64,000 nt of DNA from Streptomyces sp. NBC_01198 (GCF_036010485.1 NZ_CP108568.1:1116001-1180000); one strand, 5' to 3'. Counted from the stretch's first letter, positions 16,949-30,270 are shown. The notes: generated by a model not told the origin, from the sequence alone. Made by a program: numbers and translations.

Positions 16949-17466
16949 CATGGCCTCCTGGAGGCGGGATCGGCTGATCCATGGGCCGCCGACAGCGACT
17001 CGTCCACCCACTGGCGCAGCGCGTTCGCCGGCGCGGCGCCGGTCTGGCGGGCGACCTGCCTGCCGTGGTCGAGAATCAGCAGGGTGGGTACGGCTTGGAC
17101 TTCGAAGCGGCGCGCCAGAGCCGGGGACCTGTCGATGTCGACCTTCACGAGCTTGATCCGGCCGGCCAGGTCCTTGGCGACCTGTTCGAGGGCCGGGCTC
17201 ACCATGCGGCAGGGGCCGCACCAGGTGGCCCAGAGATCGACCAGCACGGGCAGGCTCGCCTGGTCGGCGACCTCCCCGAAGTCGGCGTCGCCCGCTTCGG
17301 CGATCCACGGCAGAGGGGCCCCACAGTTTCCGCAGCGTGGGCTGCCCTCCGCCGCGGCGGGTACGCGGTTGGTCCGGCCGCAGTTGGCGCACGCGACCGT
17401 CCGCACCGAGGTCTCGGCGCCGGTACCGCTGCCGCGGTCGGCACGGCCTTGTGGGGACGCATTCAT
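16948..17466 (-). CDS. Thioredoxin with N-terminal zinc ribbon (TrxC type)
   Basis: 172 residues: a zinc ribbon with Cys pairs at 26/29 and 45/48, then a thioredoxin fold with ATWCGPC (80-86), the cis-Pro site VQAVPTLLI and a C-terminal extension. This is the thioredoxin-2 layout, a cytoplasmic disulfide reductase induced by stress in other bacteria. GGAGGAG lies five bases before ATG 17466; an overlapping GTG at 17469 would add one residue. It overlaps the clpB stop, which places it firmly in the chaperone operon. Confidence 0.9.
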   Translation of the reverse strand: MNASPQGRADRGSGTGAETSVRTVACANCGRTNRVPAAAEGSPRCGNCGAPLPWIAEAGDADFGEVADQASLPVLVDLWATWCGPCRMVSPALEQVAKDLAGRIKLVKVDIDRSPALARRFEVQAVPTLLILDHGRQVARQTGAAPANALRQWVDESLSAAHGSADPASRRP

Positions 17467-20090
17467 CACGGCTCCTCCGGCTGGTCCTGGAGAGTGACGG
17501 TCAGTTCGCCGTCCACGGCGTCGACCAGGATGGTCACGCCCTCGCGCGCCTCGCCGCTGAGCAGCGCGCGGCCGATCCTGGTCTCGACCTCGTGCGAGAT
17601 GAAGCGACGCAGCGGCCTGGCTCCGTAGACCGGGTCGTAGCCCTCAGCAGCGATCAGGTGGCGGGCCGGCTCGGTGAGGACGAGCGTGATGCGCTGCTCG
17701 GCGAGGCGGTCGCGCAGCTCGTCGAGGAGCAGATCGACGATGCGCTCGATCTGCGCGATGCCGAGCGGATGGAAGAGGATGATGTCGTCCACGCGGTTGA
17801 GGAACTCGGGGCGGAAATGGCCGTTGAGTTCGTTCATCACCATCGCCCGCGCCTCGGGCTTGATCTCGCCGGCCTGGGTGGCGTCCTGGAGCAGGTACTG
17901 CGACCCGAGGTTGGAGGTCATGATGATCACGGTGTTGCGGAAGTCGACGGTACGTCCCTGCGCGTCGGTGATCCTGCCGTCGTCCAGCACCTGCAGCAGC
18001 GTGTTGAAGACGTCGGCGTGCGCCTTCTCGATCTCGTCGAACAGGACGACCGAGTACGGCTTGCGGCGTACCGCCTCGGTGAGCTGGCCGCCTTCCTCGT
18101 AACCGACGTATCCGGGGGGCGCGCCGACCAGGCGGCTGACGGTGTGGCGTTCCTGGTACTCGCTCATGTCGAGGCGGATCATGTTGGTCTCGCTGTCGAA
18201 CAGCGCGGCGGCCAACGTCTTGGCCAGCTCGGTCTTCCCGACGCCGGTGGGGCCGAGGAAGATGAACGAGCCGATCGGCCGGCGCGGGTCGCGTACCCCG
18301 GAGCGGGCCCGTATCACCGCGTCGGCGACCAGCTGCACGGCCTCGTCCTGGCCCACGACCCGCTCGCGGAGGATCTCGTCCAGCTTGAGCAGCTTCTGCC
18401 GCTCGCCCTCCTGGAGGCGGGTGACGGGGATGCCGGTCCACGCGGAGACGATCTCGGCGATCTCCTCGGCGGTCACCACCTCGCGCAGCAGCCGGCTCTC
18501 GCCCTGCTTGCCGGCGAGCTGCTCCTCCTCGGCGGCCAGCCGGCGCTCCAGCTCGCTGACGGTCCCGTAGCGCAGCTGGGCGGCCCGGTTGAGGTCGTAC
18601 GCGCGTTCGGCCTCCTCGGCCTCCTGCCGTGCGCGTTCCAGGTCCTGGCGCAGTTCCTGCACCTTGCGGATGGCCTGGCGCTCGGCCTCCCACTGGGCGT
18701 GCTTGGCGTCCGCCTCGCCCCGCAGGTCGGCCAGTTCACGGCGCAGGTCCTCAAGGCGGGCGCGGCTGGCCGGGTCGGTCTCCTGGTCCAGCGCGGCCTC
18801 CTCGATCTCCAGGCGGGTCGCCCGGCGGGTGAGTTCGTCGAGTTCGGCGGGCATGGAGTCGATCTCGGTCCGCAGCCGCGCGCAGGCCTCGTCGACCAGG
18901 TCGATGGCCTTGTCGGGGAGGAAGCGGTCGCTGATGTAGCGGTAGCTGAGGGTGGCGGCGGCGACCAGGGCGTTGTCCTGGATCTTGACGCCGTGGAAGA
19001 TCTCCAGTCGCTCGCGGATGCCGCGCAGGATGGAGATGGCGTCCTCGACGGTCGGCTCGTCCACCAGGACGGTCTGGAAACGGCGCTCCAGGGCGGCGTC
19101 GGACTCGATGTGCTTGCGGTACTCGTCCAGCGTGGTGGCGCCGATCATGTGCAGTTCGCCGCGGGCCAGCATCGGCTTGAGCATGTTGCCCGCGTCCATC
19201 GCACCCTCGGCTGCGCCGGCCCCGACGACGGTGTGCAGCTCGTCCACGAACAGCAGGATCCGGCCCTCGGCGCCCTTGACCTCCGACAGAACGGCCTTGA
19301 GGCGCTCCTCGAACTCGCCGCGGTATTTGGCTCCGGCCACCAGCGAGCCCATGTCGAGCGAGAACACCGTCTTGTCCCGCAGCCCTTCCGGCACGTCGCC
19401 GCGCACGATCCGCTGGGCCAGGCCCTCGACGATGGCGGTCTTGCCGACGCCGGGTTCGCCGATCAGGACCGGGTTGTTCTTGCTCTTGCGGCTGAGGATC
19501 TGGATCACCCGGCGGATTTCGGCGTCCCGGCCGATCACCGGGTCGAGGCGGCCGGTGCGGGCCTCGACGACGAGGTCACGCCCGTACTTCTCCAGGGCCT
19601 CGTACGCTTCCTCGGGGTTGGCGGAGGTGACCCGCTGGTTGCCGCGCACCGTGGTGAGGGCGGCGAGGAAGGAGTCCTTGGTGAGGCCCTGTTCGCCGAG
19701 CCGCCGGCCGGCCGCGGTGGCCGAGCCCTCGTCCACCAGGGCCAGCACCAGGTGCTCGGTGGAGACGTACTCGTCCTTGAGCCGCTTGGCCTCCTGTTCG
19801 GCGGTGTCGAGCAGCCTGGCCAACCGCTGGGTCACCATCACCTGGCCGGGAGCGGCACCCGGGCCGGTCGTGCGGGGGCGCTTGGCGAGATCGGCCTCGA
19901 CGGCTGCCCGCAGGGCGGGCGGGTCGGCGCCGGCGTCCGCTAGGAGACGGGTGGTCAGGCCGTCCTGCTGGTCGAGCAGGGCCAGCAGCAGGTGCTCCCC
20001 GTCGACCTCGGTCTGGCCCATCCGTACCGCGACGCTCTGCGCTTCCTGCAGTGCTTCCTGGGACTTCTGGGTGAGGCGGTTCATGTCCAT
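17466..20090 (-). CDS. clpB: ATP-dependent disaggregase ClpB
   Basis: 874 residues with the full ClpB layout: N-domain (1-145), first AAA+ module with GEPGVGKT, a long coiled-coil middle domain (about 400-520), and a second module with [15 protein letters not shown] and the SNLGSQYL sensor region. It resolves protein aggregates with DnaK. Start [11 protein letters not shown] at 20090 has AAGGAG eight bases upstream. It overlaps cbpM by 10 bp and is followed by thioredoxin. Being in a dnaK-grpE-dnaJ operon without a recognisable HspR gene, it may be a second ClpB. Confidence 0.96.
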   Translation of the reverse strand: MDMNRLTQKSQEALQEAQSVAVRMGQTEVDGEHLLLALLDQQDGLTTRLLADAGADPPALRAAVEADLAKRPRTTGPGAAPGQVMVTQRLARLLDTAEQEAKRLKDEYVSTEHLVLALVDEGSATAAGRRLGEQGLTKDSFLAALTTVRGNQRVTSANPEEAYEALEKYGRDLVVEARTGRLDPVIGRDAEIRRVIQILSRKSKNNPVLIGEPGVGKTAIVEGLAQRIVRGDVPEGLRDKTVFSLDMGSLVAGAKYRGEFEERLKAVLSEVKGAEGRILLFVDELHTVVGAGAAEGAMDAGNMLKPMLARGELHMIGATTLDEYRKHIESDAALERRFQTVLVDEPTVEDAISILRGIRERLEIFHGVKIQDNALVAAATLSYRYISDRFLPDKAIDLVDEACARLRTEIDSMPAELDELTRRATRLEIEEAALDQETDPASRARLEDLRRELADLRGEADAKHAQWEAERQAIRKVQELRQDLERARQEAEEAERAYDLNRAAQLRYGTVSELERRLAAEEEQLAGKQGESRLLREVVTAEEIAEIVSAWTGIPVTRLQEGERQKLLKLDEILRERVVGQDEAVQLVADAVIRARSGVRDPRRPIGSFIFLGPTGVGKTELAKTLAAALFDSETNMIRLDMSEYQERHTVSRLVGAPPGYVGYEEGGQLTEAVRRKPYSVVLFDEIEKAHADVFNTLLQVLDDGRITDAQGRTVDFRNTVIIMTSNLGSQYLLQDATQAGEIKPEARAMVMNELNGHFRPEFLNRVDDIILFHPLGIAQIERIVDLLLDELRDRLAEQRITLVLTEPARHLIAAEGYDPVYGARPLRRFISHEVETRIGRALLSGEAREGVTILVDAVDGELTVTLQDQPEEP

Positions 20091-20470
20091 GTCGTCGGCT
20101 CCTTGGCGGCTCGTTCGCTGCGCCGCAGTGCGGTTTCCAGGCGTTCGATACGGTCGAGCAGGTCCAGGACGACGCCGATGGCCGCGTAGTTGAGGCACAG
20201 CCCGGTCCGCAGCCGCTGCACCCGGGCGATGGCCGACGGCGCGCCGGCCCTGAACCACAGCCGGCCCCCGGTGTCGCGCTCGGCGTCCACCAGCCCGAGG
20301 GCGACGAAACGCCGGACGAGTTCGGGCGGCAGTCCGCTCCGGCCGGCCACTGCGGCCATGGGGAGCTGATAGGCGCTGTGGCTGCTGCGGTAGGCCCGCA
20401 CCAAGGGATATGCAGCCTTGGTGCCGGGCCGTCCTGCGCCGTGGGCGGGAGATCGGTGTTCGGCTCTCAT
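20081..20470 (-). CDS. cbpM: Chaperone modulator CbpM-like / MerR-like protein
   Basis: 129 residues. A MerR-like HTH (about 38-75, [22 protein letters not shown]) is followed by an [27 protein letters not shown] helix, the pattern of CbpM proteins that bind and inhibit the J-domain of CbpA. It lacks a typical recognition-helix-plus-sensor layout, so a protein-binding role is more likely than DNA binding. Its ATG overlaps the cbpA stop and its end overlaps clpB. It occupies the position held by hspR in the housekeeping dnaK operon of streptomycetes. Confidence 0.75.
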   Translation of the reverse strand: MRAEHRSPAHGAGRPGTKAAYPLVRAYRSSHSAYQLPMAAVAGRSGLPPELVRRFVALGLVDAERDTGGRLWFRAGAPSAIARVQRLRTGLCLNYAAIGVVLDLLDRIERLETALRRSERAAKEPTTWT

Positions 20471-21444
20471 GTCTGCTTCCTCGGGTCGAAGGAGGAGACA
20501 GCGGCCAGTTCCTCGAACAGCTCACGCTCGCGCGGGCTGGGCGAGGGCGGCACCATCACCTTGATCTCGGCGTAGAGGTGACCGGGTGAACCCTTCGGGT
20601 GCGGCATCCCCTCGCCGCGCAGCCGCAGCCGGCGGCCGGTGGAGGTGCCGGGCGGCACATGCACCTTGACCGTCCCGCCCGGCCCGGAGGCCGGCACCGT
20701 CGCCCCCAGCGCGGCCTCCCAGGCGGTGACCGGCAGGTCGACGTGGATGTCGCGCCCGACGAGCCGGTAGCGGGGGTGGGGGGCGATGCGGACCACGAGA
20801 TAGAGATCCCCGGCGGCACCCGGGCCCCGGCCCCGGCCGCCCTCCCCCGCGAGCCGGATGCGCTGCCCGTCGACGACGCCGGCCGGGATGGTGACGTCGT
20901 AGCTGCGCTCCCCGCCGGGTCCGCCGAGGGTGATCTTCCGCCGGCCGCCGCGGTACGCCTCCTCCACGCTGAGGGTGAGTTCGGCCTCCTGGTCCGCGCC
21001 GGGGATCGGGCCGCCCCGCCCGGCGCCGCCGGCCCGGCCGCCGAACATGCCGCCGAAGAGGTCCTCGAAGTCCACGCCGGAGCCGTCGAAGCCGGTCTCC
21101 GTCCAGGTCCGGGAGCCCGCCCGGTCGGCGCCCCGGGTGCCGCCGAAGGGACTGCCGCGGTACGCGCCGGCTCCGCCGCCGAAGCCCTGGCCGGCCGCGA
21201 CACGCTCGTCGTAGTCCGCCGGAACCTGCCGGAAATCGGGGCCGAAGCGGTCGTAGCGGGACCGGGTGTCGGGGTCGGAGAGCACGCTGTACGCCTCGTT
21301 GATCTGCTTGAAGCGCTCTTCCGCCGCCGGATCGCGGTTGACGTCCGGGTGGTAGCGGCGGGCCAGGGTACGGAACGCCTGCTGGATCTCGGCGGCGTCG
21401 GCGGTGCGGGGAACGCCCAGCACCTCGTAGTAGTCCTCTGCCAT
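20467..21444 (-). CDS. DnaJ-type co-chaperone, CbpA class
   Basis: 325 residues: J-domain (1-70, HPD at 32-34), a Gly/Phe-rich linker ([26 protein letters not shown]), and the C-terminal peptide-binding beta-domains. The CxxCxGxG zinc-finger repeats of DnaJ are absent, which makes it CbpA-like and fits the adjacent cbpM. It stimulates DnaK ATPase activity. ATG 21444 lies 7 bp from the grpE stop. Confidence 0.92.
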   Translation of the reverse strand: MAEDYYEVLGVPRTADAAEIQQAFRTLARRYHPDVNRDPAAEERFKQINEAYSVLSDPDTRSRYDRFGPDFRQVPADYDERVAAGQGFGGGAGAYRGSPFGGTRGADRAGSRTWTETGFDGSGVDFEDLFGGMFGGRAGGAGRGGPIPGADQEAELTLSVEEAYRGGRRKITLGGPGGERSYDVTIPAGVVDGQRIRLAGEGGRGRGPGAAGDLYLVVRIAPHPRYRLVGRDIHVDLPVTAWEAALGATVPASGPGGTVKVHVPPGTSTGRRLRLRGEGMPHPKGSPGHLYAEIKVMVPPSPSPRERELFEELAAVSSFDPRKQT

Positions 21445-21451
21445 GGCGGCC

Positions 21452-22030
21452 TCACTCCTGCTTGCGGCTGACCGCCACCGCGGCCGGTCGCAGCTGGTGA
21501 CCGGGTTCGCCGTAACCGGGCCGCAGCACCTGGACGACCGTGCCCGCAGGTGCGTCGGCTTCATCCACCACGGACACCACCTCGTGCTGCTCGGGGTGGA
21601 AGGGGACGCCGGTCTCCTCGTAGCGGGGGTAGCCGAGGTTTCGCAGCACCTCGACGGCCTGGTCGCGTACCGCCCTGACCCCGCTGACGATCGCGCCGGG
21701 GTCGTCGGGGCCGGCGTGGGCGAGGGCCAGGTCGAGGTTGTCGACGACCGGGAGGAACGCCGCGGCCACCTTGGCCCGCTCGGCCTCCCGTTCCCGGGGA
21801 AGCTCGCGGGCGTAGCGCTTGCGGAGGTTGTCCAGGTCGGCGAGGGCTCGCCGCCACCGGTCCTCCAGCTCTTCCACCTCGGGGCTGCGGGGTGCCGGTG
21901 CCGCCTGGTGCTCCGCGGCTTCGGGGGCCCCCGGGGCGGTCTGCGGTGCGGGTGTCCGCTCAGGCGGCGGCTGCTCGGACTCGGGCGGGGAGCGGTCCTC
22001 GGCGGGACGCGTCTGTTCCTGATCCGACAT
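21452..22030 (-). CDS. grpE: Nucleotide exchange factor GrpE
   Basis: 192 residues: an acidic/Pro-rich disordered N-terminus (1-50), a long coiled-coil helix ([19 protein letters not shown]), and the C-terminal beta-domain with [19 protein letters not shown]. It releases ADP from DnaK. It starts 9 bp after the dnaK stop and precedes the CbpA-type gene by 7 bp. Confidence 0.95.
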   Translation of the reverse strand: MSDQEQTRPAEDRSPPESEQPPPERTPAPQTAPGAPEAAEHQAAPAPRSPEVEELEDRWRRALADLDNLRKRYARELPREREAERAKVAAAFLPVVDNLDLALAHAGPDDPGAIVSGVRAVRDQAVEVLRNLGYPRYEETGVPFHPEQHEVVSVVDEADAPAGTVVQVLRPGYGEPGHQLRPAAVAVSRKQE

Positions 22031-22039
22031 CTCCCCGCC

Positions 22040-23950
<1,911 letters not shown>

Positions 23951-24191
23951 AAGAATCTCCTCCGTCGCGACCGGTCGGGCGGCTCGCCAGGCGTACGGAA
24001 CCCGGCGATGACACCCCGTCTTCGGGTGTAGCGCGGCACGTGGCGTACTTCCTCGCCCTGCCAGGACCAATCCGCGCCGGCGTTCCGGCCCGCGAGGACG
24101 GGGACGCGACACGGTTCGCAGGTGAGAGTGCCTGCCGAGCGGCGTAACGTGGAAGGAGGGAAGCCGCTGTCGAGCCGCGAATGGACCTGCG

Positions 24192-26060
24192 ATGGACGCT
24201 GTTCCCACTCCGACCGCCGGGCCCCTCCACCCCATCCCGCAGCCGGGGGCCGCGCGACACGCACTGCTGCGGCTGGCGACGGTCATGCTCGACGGCGAGG
24301 ACGAGCGCGAGGTGCTGTGGAACGGCATGGCTGCGATCGCCGCCACCGGCCCCTTCACCGCAGAAGCGGCCTATACCGTGCACGACGGTCTGGCGCGTCG
24401 CTGCCCACCGCACCAGGTCGCCGCCCGCGCCGTCGCCCAGCCACCGAATACCGCGGCGCGGGAAGAGGCGGTGCACCCCACCCGCGACGTCCCCGCTGAA
24501 GCAGCCGCCGCCGACGTGGTGGCCGCCGACCGGCTCGACCGGCGGATCGACGCTCTGGACGGCAGCAGCCGGCACCTGCACGAGCCGGGTATGCCGTGGG
24601 CACGAGCTATCGCTCTGCGGTACCGGGATCACTGCCTGGGTTACCTCGTCGTCCGGTCCCTGACCACGCCCTCGGCGGAGGAGACCGCCCTGACGGACCT
24701 GCTGGCACAGCAGACCGGAAACGCCCTCGCGCGCCTCACCGGGCACGGGATGGATCCGGACCGCGCCGGGTCGGAGAGCGCGCCGGGGACCGGGGACCCG
24801 CCGGCGACCGGGAACGTACCGGGGACCGAGGGCGGCCCGCCTCCCCCAGGAGTCGGCGCGACCGTCTCCGCCCTGGCGTCGAGGCTCGCCATCCGTGACG
24901 CGCTCTCCCGAGCCGCCGTCTCCGGCAGAGGCGAGCAGGGAATCCTGCAGGCCCTCTACGACCACACGGGATTCGCGGCCCTCACCGAGGACCGCTTCGG
25001 CAACACGCGGGCCTGGGCCGGTCCCCGCCGGGGCCGACCCGAGACGGGGGACGGCAGTGGGCGGCGGCCGCAGTCGAACACCCGGCGCCGGGACGCCCTG
25101 ATGAGCGGTGCGCGACGCCGGCCCGGCATCGTGCGGGACCGGGAGCGGCTGATCGTCCCCATCGAGATGGCCGGCGATCTGCTCGGCGTGGTCGCGCTGG
25201 CCGACCCGGACCGGCGAGCGACGGAAACGGACACCTCGGCGCTCGAGCAGGCGGCGCTGGTGCTGGCTCCCCAGCTCGCGCACGAATGCAGGCTGGCCGA
25301 GCTGGAACCCCGGCTGAGACGCGACCTGGTCGACCGGCTGATCTCAGGTGAGGCGACCGACGACGTCTTCACCCTGGCGGCAGCCCTGGGCCACGACCTC
25401 CACCGGGCGCACAAGGTCGCCGTAGTGGAATGGCCAGGTCTGGCCGAGACGGCCGCGCTCGGGGACGCGGTGGTGCGGGCGGCCGGGCGGCTGCGCCTGG
25501 ACGTGCTCGTCGGATCTCGTGGCGAGACCACAGTCGTCCTCGTGGCCGATGAGAAGCGGCGTGATCCGGGAGGCGAGCTGCACCGGGCCCTGTCGGACGA
25601 ACTCGGCACCGGGGCCGGCACGATCGGGGTCGGCGACCACTGTGACGTCCTCACCGATCTGCCCCACTCCTACGACGAGGCGGTCCGCGCGCTCACCGTC
25701 CGCCGCCGATCCCAGGATCCGTACGGCAGCACCATCTTCGACGAACTGGGCCTGTGCCGCATGATGGGCACCGGCGACGGCGAACGGGAAGCCGACCGCT
25801 TCGTCCGCGAGTGGCTGGGCCGGCTGCTGGACTACGACGCCCGCCACCACACCGAGCTGGTGACGACGCTCTCGCGCTACCTGGAGAGCGGCGGCAGCTA
25901 CGACGCGACCTCGGAGACGCTTCTCATCCACCGCAGCACCGTCCGCTACCGCCTCCAGCGCATCCGCGAGATCACCGGGCACGACCTCAGCGACGTCGGG
26001 ACCCGCCTGAACCTGCACGTCGCCACCCGCATCCGCAACGTGCTCGACGCACCGCGCTGA
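24192..26060 (+). CDS. PucR/CdaR-type transcriptional regulator with GAF-like region
   Basis: 622 residues. The C-terminus ([37 protein letters not shown]) is the PucR helix-turn-helix; upstream there is a GAF-like sensor region (about 220-360) and a GGDEF-related CdaR region (about 375-520). The first 170 residues contain a second, weaker GAF-like segment and a Pro/Gly-rich linker (about 185-225). It is divergent from dnaK and 228 bp upstream of the FUSC gene. The start is uncertain: ATG 24192 fits the coding frame, but the nearest purine-rich site (GGAAGGAGGG near 24150) is distant. Confidence 0.8.
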   Translation: MDAVPTPTAGPLHPIPQPGAARHALLRLATVMLDGEDEREVLWNGMAAIAATGPFTAEAAYTVHDGLARRCPPHQVAARAVAQPPNTAAREEAVHPTRDVPAEAAAADVVAADRLDRRIDALDGSSRHLHEPGMPWARAIALRYRDHCLGYLVVRSLTTPSAEETALTDLLAQQTGNALARLTGHGMDPDRAGSESAPGTGDPPATGNVPGTEGGPPPPGVGATVSALASRLAIRDALSRAAVSGRGEQGILQALYDHTGFAALTEDRFGNTRAWAGPRRGRPETGDGSGRRPQSNTRRRDALMSGARRRPGIVRDRERLIVPIEMAGDLLGVVALADPDRRATETDTSALEQAALVLAPQLAHECRLAELEPRLRRDLVDRLISGEATDDVFTLAAALGHDLHRAHKVAVVEWPGLAETAALGDAVVRAAGRLRLDVLVGSRGETTVVLVADEKRRDPGGELHRALSDELGTGAGTIGVGDHCDVLTDLPHSYDEAVRALTVRRRSQDPYGSTIFDELGLCRMMGTGDGEREADRFVREWLGRLLDYDARHHTELVTTLSRYLESGGSYDATSETLLIHRSTVRYRLQRIREITGHDLSDVGTRLNLHVATRIRNVLDAPR

Positions 26061-26288
26061 GTGGCGCGCGGACCATCAAGACTTGGCCGGACACGTTCAA
26101 GGACAGGACCGGCCGTCCGATGAAGGCCACTGACCGGCGCGGGCGATCACGAGGAGTGAGGTCAGCAGGCGGCGATCGAGCCGTGCCCGCCCACCCTTCC
26201 GCCCGGGCAGGACCGTCGCTCGATCGGGGCAGCTGGCGGCGGCGCGGCCGACCCGGTCCGGCAGGGCATTGCGATTACGCTCACCCCC

Positions 26289-28463
26289 GTGACGTGGCTG
26301 CGGGCCTTCAAGGAGGTCGTGCGATCCGGGCTCACGATCGAGGAGACACGGCTGGAGCCCCTGCTCGCCCTGCGCACGGCGGCCGGTGTGGCGATCGTCA
26401 TCGGGTCGGTGTTGTGGCTGGCCTCCCCTTCCTATGCCGCGGCCGCCGCCCTGGGCGCCTACTCCGCGGGTGGCGCCACCTTCCAGCGCACCTGCCGTCC
26501 ACGCAAGGTGATCGCACTCGCCGGGGGCGCGGGGCTGGCGCTCAGCACCTTCGTGGGCTACCTGGCGGCCGGGCGGCTCGCGACGTTCCTTCCGCTGCTG
26601 GCCGTATGGGCCTTCGTCGCGGGCATGGCGTGGGCCGTCGGATCGACCGCTGGGATCGTCGCCGCGACCACCGTCGGCAGCATGCTGGTGACCATCACCT
26701 TGCCCACGAGTGCCTGGCGGGCCCTGGAGCACGCCGGGGTCATCGCGCTCGGAGGCGTCGCACAGGCCGTGCTGATCCTGCTGTTCCCGATCCGCCGTTG
26801 GGGGGCGCATCGTGACGCGCTCGCCGACGCCCTGGCCGCCGTGGCGGACTACGCCCGCCGGCTGCGGCACGACCCGACGGCGCCGTTCGACCCGGAGTCG
26901 CTGATGGCGGCCCGGGACGCGGCCGCCGTGACGCCGTCACAGGCTCGCACCCGTCCCCCCGTACTCCACGGCCCCCGGGGACTCGCCGAGCGCATTCGCC
27001 CGGTCCTCGCCGCGCTCGCCGACCCGGACATCGGCGCCCCGGCGGAGGGACCCGGGCGGGACCGCGCCCGGGAGTTGCTCGACGCGGCCGCCGACGTTCT
27101 GGACACGGCAGCCCGTTCGATCCGCCGCGGCACTCCCGCCGAGGTCCCGCCCGAGAGCGTGGACGCCCTGCGCGTCGACGAGGAGCACGAGGTGCTCGAA
27201 GGGTCCGCGCGGCAGGCCGCCGAACAGCTCGTGGAGCTGCTCGGCGAGGCGATGGAGATCGCCGCGACCGGCGACGACCGCGAGCCTGCGCCTGCGCCGC
27301 CCGGCCCCGTGGGCGCCGAGTTCCTGGTGCGCCCGACCCTTTTCCGGCTGGTCCCCGTCGTCCTTCGGGCGGTCCGCCGTGAACTCCGCCGGGACTCACC
27401 GGTTTTCCGGCACGCCGTCCGCCTGGCGGCGGTGGCCCCGCTCGGCTACCTGCTCGCCACCCGCCTCCCCCTGGGCCACGGCTACTGGGCGCCCCTCACC
27501 TCGGTGATGGTGATGCGGCCGGACTTCCACCGGACGTTCACGCGCGCGGTGGCCCGTCTCGCCGGCACCCTGGCGGGAGTCGCGCTCGCCACCGCGATGG
27601 TGCGGGCCCTGGGCTCGGGCACCCATGTGTGCGGGGCGCTGGCGGTGGTCGCGGCGGGCCTGTCGTACACCGTGATCCGTACCGGCTACGCCTACTCCCA
27701 GTGCTTCACCGCCGCGTACGCCGTCTTCTTGCTCGGCATGGCAGGTCAGGCATGGGAGCAGACGGTCCCGGAGCGCCTGGTGCTCACCCTGCTCGGCGGG
27801 GCCCTGGCCATGCTGGCGTACCTGGCGTTTCCCGCATGGGAGACGCACCGGCTGCCGGGCCGGCTCGCAGACTGGCTCGCCGCCAACGGACGCTATGCGG
27901 CAGCGGTGTTCCGCAACTACGCCGAGCCGACTCGGGAGCATCACGCCGCCATGCGTAGGGCACTGCTGGCGAGCAGGAAGGCAGCTGCCGCCTGGCAGGA
28001 GTCCTACGACAGGGCGAGGCGGGAACCGGTCCGCCCCAGGGGTCTGACGTCGCGCGAGGCGGAGGAGGCGCAGGAAGCGCTCAAGGGGTTCGGCCGGGCG
28101 GCGATGGTCATGGAGAATCACCCCCCGCGGGCCGACCGCCGCTCCGTCCCCGAGTCGAAGCGGTTCGCCGAGGCCCTGGAAGCGGACACCGCGCGGGCGG
28201 CAGCCGACGTACGCGAGCACAGGAATCCGGACTGGAAGCGCGTGAAGGAGGCGCTCCACGCATGGGACGGTGCCGCCGGGGACCGTGGCCCGGTGGTGCG
28301 GCGCGGGGCGGAACTGCAGAAGCGGGCCTTGGACGACTTCGCGACGGCGGTGACCCGCACACCCCTGGAACGGGACGTCAGCTCCGCTCGGGAGGATCAG
28401 CGGGTGCGGGCGGTCGTGGCGGGGGAAGGTGACGAATCGGGGGTCGCACACCAGGGCGGGTGA
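26289..28463 (+). CDS. FUSC-family membrane transporter (aromatic/fusaric acid efflux type)
   Basis: 724 residues built as two membrane modules of about six helices (20-170 and 375-535), each followed by a soluble helical region. The second module includes YWAPLTSVMVMRPDFHRTFTRAVARLAGTL, the FUSC signature (WALLTVVVV-x5-GATL type). The last 190 residues are charged and soluble. FUSC proteins export aromatic acids or other organic anions. The start is a GTG at 26289. It is convergent with the TetR gene 20 bp downstream. Confidence 0.82.
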   Translation: MTWLRAFKEVVRSGLTIEETRLEPLLALRTAAGVAIVIGSVLWLASPSYAAAAALGAYSAGGATFQRTCRPRKVIALAGGAGLALSTFVGYLAAGRLATFLPLLAVWAFVAGMAWAVGSTAGIVAATTVGSMLVTITLPTSAWRALEHAGVIALGGVAQAVLILLFPIRRWGAHRDALADALAAVADYARRLRHDPTAPFDPESLMAARDAAAVTPSQARTRPPVLHGPRGLAERIRPVLAALADPDIGAPAEGPGRDRARELLDAAADVLDTAARSIRRGTPAEVPPESVDALRVDEEHEVLEGSARQAAEQLVELLGEAMEIAATGDDREPAPAPPGPVGAEFLVRPTLFRLVPVVLRAVRRELRRDSPVFRHAVRLAAVAPLGYLLATRLPLGHGYWAPLTSVMVMRPDFHRTFTRAVARLAGTLAGVALATAMVRALGSGTHVCGALAVVAAGLSYTVIRTGYAYSQCFTAAYAVFLLGMAGQAWEQTVPERLVLTLLGGALAMLAYLAFPAWETHRLPGRLADWLAANGRYAAAVFRNYAEPTREHHAAMRRALLASRKAAAAWQESYDRARREPVRPRGLTSREAEEAQEALKGFGRAAMVMENHPPRADRRSVPESKRFAEALEADTARAAADVREHRNPDWKRVKEALHAWDGAAGDRGPVVRRGAELQKRALDDFATAVTRTPLERDVSSAREDQRVRAVVAGEGDESGVAHQGG

Positions 28464-28483
28464 CAGGCGGGGTCACGTCCGGG

Positions 28484-29077
28484 TCAGCCCTGCTTCGGCG
28501 CTGTCGCCCAGGTGTTGGCGACCGTGATGACCGCGCCGGCGAGTTCCGCGGACTGTGCGGCGATCACCCGGGGTGGGGAGGGCATGCCCTGGTCGAGCCA
28601 CCAGGTGATCGACTCGGTGAACATGGCGCCGAGCAGGGTGGCGGGCAGCGTGTCGGGGGCCGGCCGGCCGGGCGCCTGGGCAGGCTGCGGGAGGTGTTCC
28701 TTGACCATGTCGGAGAGCGAAGCCCGCATCTTCGCTGCGAACCAGGTGCTGCCCTTCCTGCCGAGCATCGCGCCGTAGAAGCGGTGGTACTGCGCGATGT
28801 GCTCGAAGAAGGCGGCCCAGCGCTCGGCGGCGGACCGGGTCTCGCCGTCGGCCATGGTGCCGTGCAGTTCGGCCATCGCGTCGTCGAAGATCTGCTCGAC
28901 CAGGTGGAACTTGTCCTGGTAGTTGCGGTAGAAGGCGGCGCGGCTCACCATCGCCCGTTCGGTGATCCCGCCGACCGTCAGGCGGTCGAATCCGCGTTCC
29001 TCGATCAGCTCGATCAGCGCGTCACGCAGGAGTTTGCGGGTGCGGCGGACGCGGAGGTTCTCGGCGGGCTGCGACAC
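28484..29077 (-). CDS. TetR-family regulator
   Basis: 197 residues with an N-terminal TetR HTH (RTRKLLRDALIELIEERGFDRLTVGGITERAMVSRAAFYRNYQDK). The AAGGAG site six bases before GTG 29077 selects this start over longer frames. It is divergent from the quinone oxidoreductase gene across 156 bp, the classical arrangement for a local repressor. The ligand domain has a Trp-rich C-terminus (ESITWWLDQG). Confidence 0.9.
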   Translation of the reverse strand: MSQPAENLRVRRTRKLLRDALIELIEERGFDRLTVGGITERAMVSRAAFYRNYQDKFHLVEQIFDDAMAELHGTMADGETRSAAERWAAFFEHIAQYHRFYGAMLGRKGSTWFAAKMRASLSDMVKEHLPQPAQAPGRPAPDTLPATLLGAMFTESITWWLDQGMPSPPRVIAAQSAELAGAVITVANTWATAPKQG

Positions 29078-29233
29078 TTCGCGCTCCTTGTCTCGGCCGG
29101 GACAGAGCCGTCGATCTGATCCTTGTCGGACCCTCCGCCGGATGGCGAGGCTGGACCCGAACAGGATGCCCGGCCCCGGACAGGTTGTCCCGCCCGGGTG
29201 CGCACGTCCATCGGTCCACCGAGGAGCCATCCC

Positions 29234-30208
29234 ATGAAAGCCGTCCAGGTCAGTGAGTGCGGTCCGCCGGAAGTCCTCCGCGTCCAGCAGGTGAAGGACC
29301 CCAGTCCGTCGGAAGGGGAGGTCCTGATCGCGGTCGAGGTGGCCGGGGTCAGCTACGGCGACATCGTCGTCAGGTCCGGCCGCTACCCCTTCCCCAAGCC
29401 CTACGTGCCAGGACTCGAAGCCGGCGGCAGGGTCGTAGCGGTCGGCGCAGGTGCGGACCGGTCGCTGGTCGGCAAGCGCGTCGTGGCCGCCACCGTCGGC
29501 ATGACCGGCGGCTACGCCGAGTTGGCGCTCGCCGAGGCCGCCAACACCTACGAGGTGCCCGCGGGCCCGACGCTGGAACGCGCCGTCGCGGTATTCCAGG
29601 CCGGCGCCCTCGCGATCGGCCTGGTCTCGGCGATGCGGGTGCGCCCGGGCGACAGCGTGCTGGTCACCGCGGCCGCGGGCCGGATCGGCTCACTGCTGGT
29701 GCAGCGCGCCAGGGCCGCGGGCGCGACCACCGTGATCGCCGCCGTGGGCAACCCGCAGAAGGCCGTGGCGGCGGCCGGGTTCGGAGCCGACACGGTCGTC
29801 GACTACACCGCCCCCGACTGGGTCAAGAAGGTCAGGGAGGCCACTGGCGGCAAGGGCGCCGACGTCGTAGTCGACGCGATCGGCGGCGACATCGCCACCC
29901 AGGCACTTGAGGCCACCGCCGACGGCGGCGGCCGGTTCGGCCTGTACGGCTTCACCTCCGGCACCTGGCTCCCGCTGGACGCCCACCAGATCGGACGGCG
30001 CGGCATCACCGTCGTAGGCGCGCTCGGCATCACCTTCGCCAAGCCCGTCGAGGAGCAACGCGCCGACGCCGCCGAGGCTCTGAGGGCAGCCGCCGCCGGA
30101 CAGCTCGTCCCCCGCATCCACGGCACCTTCCCGCTGGACCGCGCCGCCGACGCACACCGCGCGGTGGAGAGCCGCGACAGCATCGGCGCCGTCCTCATCC
30201 GCCCCTGA
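29234..30208 (+). CDS. Zinc-independent quinone oxidoreductase / MDR-family dehydrogenase
   Basis: 324 residues, the usual length of NADPH:quinone oxidoreductases in the medium-chain dehydrogenase family. N-terminal catalytic domain (VEVAGVSYGDIVVRSGRYPF) lacks the zinc-ligand pattern of alcohol dehydrogenases; the nucleotide site is VTAAAGRIGSLLVQRARAAGA, with the alanine/arginine form typical of NADPH users. GAGGAG precedes ATG 29234. Probably controlled by the divergent TetR protein, for detoxifying quinones or enones. Confidence 0.9.
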   Translation: MKAVQVSECGPPEVLRVQQVKDPSPSEGEVLIAVEVAGVSYGDIVVRSGRYPFPKPYVPGLEAGGRVVAVGAGADRSLVGKRVVAATVGMTGGYAELALAEAANTYEVPAGPTLERAVAVFQAGALAIGLVSAMRVRPGDSVLVTAAAGRIGSLLVQRARAAGATTVIAAVGNPQKAVAAAGFGADTVVDYTAPDWVKKVREATGGKGADVVVDAIGGDIATQALEATADGGGRFGLYGFTSGTWLPLDAHQIGRRGITVVGALGITFAKPVEEQRADAAEALRAAAAGQLVPRIHGTFPLDRAADAHRAVESRDSIGAVLIRP

Positions 30209-30270
30209 CCCCACCGAGTTCTGGGCGGCACTGCTCGTGGCCCTCGGCTTCGCGGCCGCCACGGCAGGGT

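Noticed and set aside
17337..19943. 868-codon open frame on the plus strand
   Set aside because: Antisense to clpB; the opposite strand encodes a complete, motif-bearing ClpB, and the long open frame is a by-product of GC-rich third positions.
23951..24191. HAIR or CIRCE element upstream of dnaK
   Set aside because: Looked for CTTGAGT-N7-ACTCAAG and TTAGCACTC-N9-GAGTGCTAA; neither is present even with a few mismatches.
29178..29190. GGACA-GGT-TGTCC palindrome between TetR and quinone oxidoreductase
   Set aside because: Arms of only 5 bp and no second copy in the region; a repressor site is expected here but this one is not strong enough to call.
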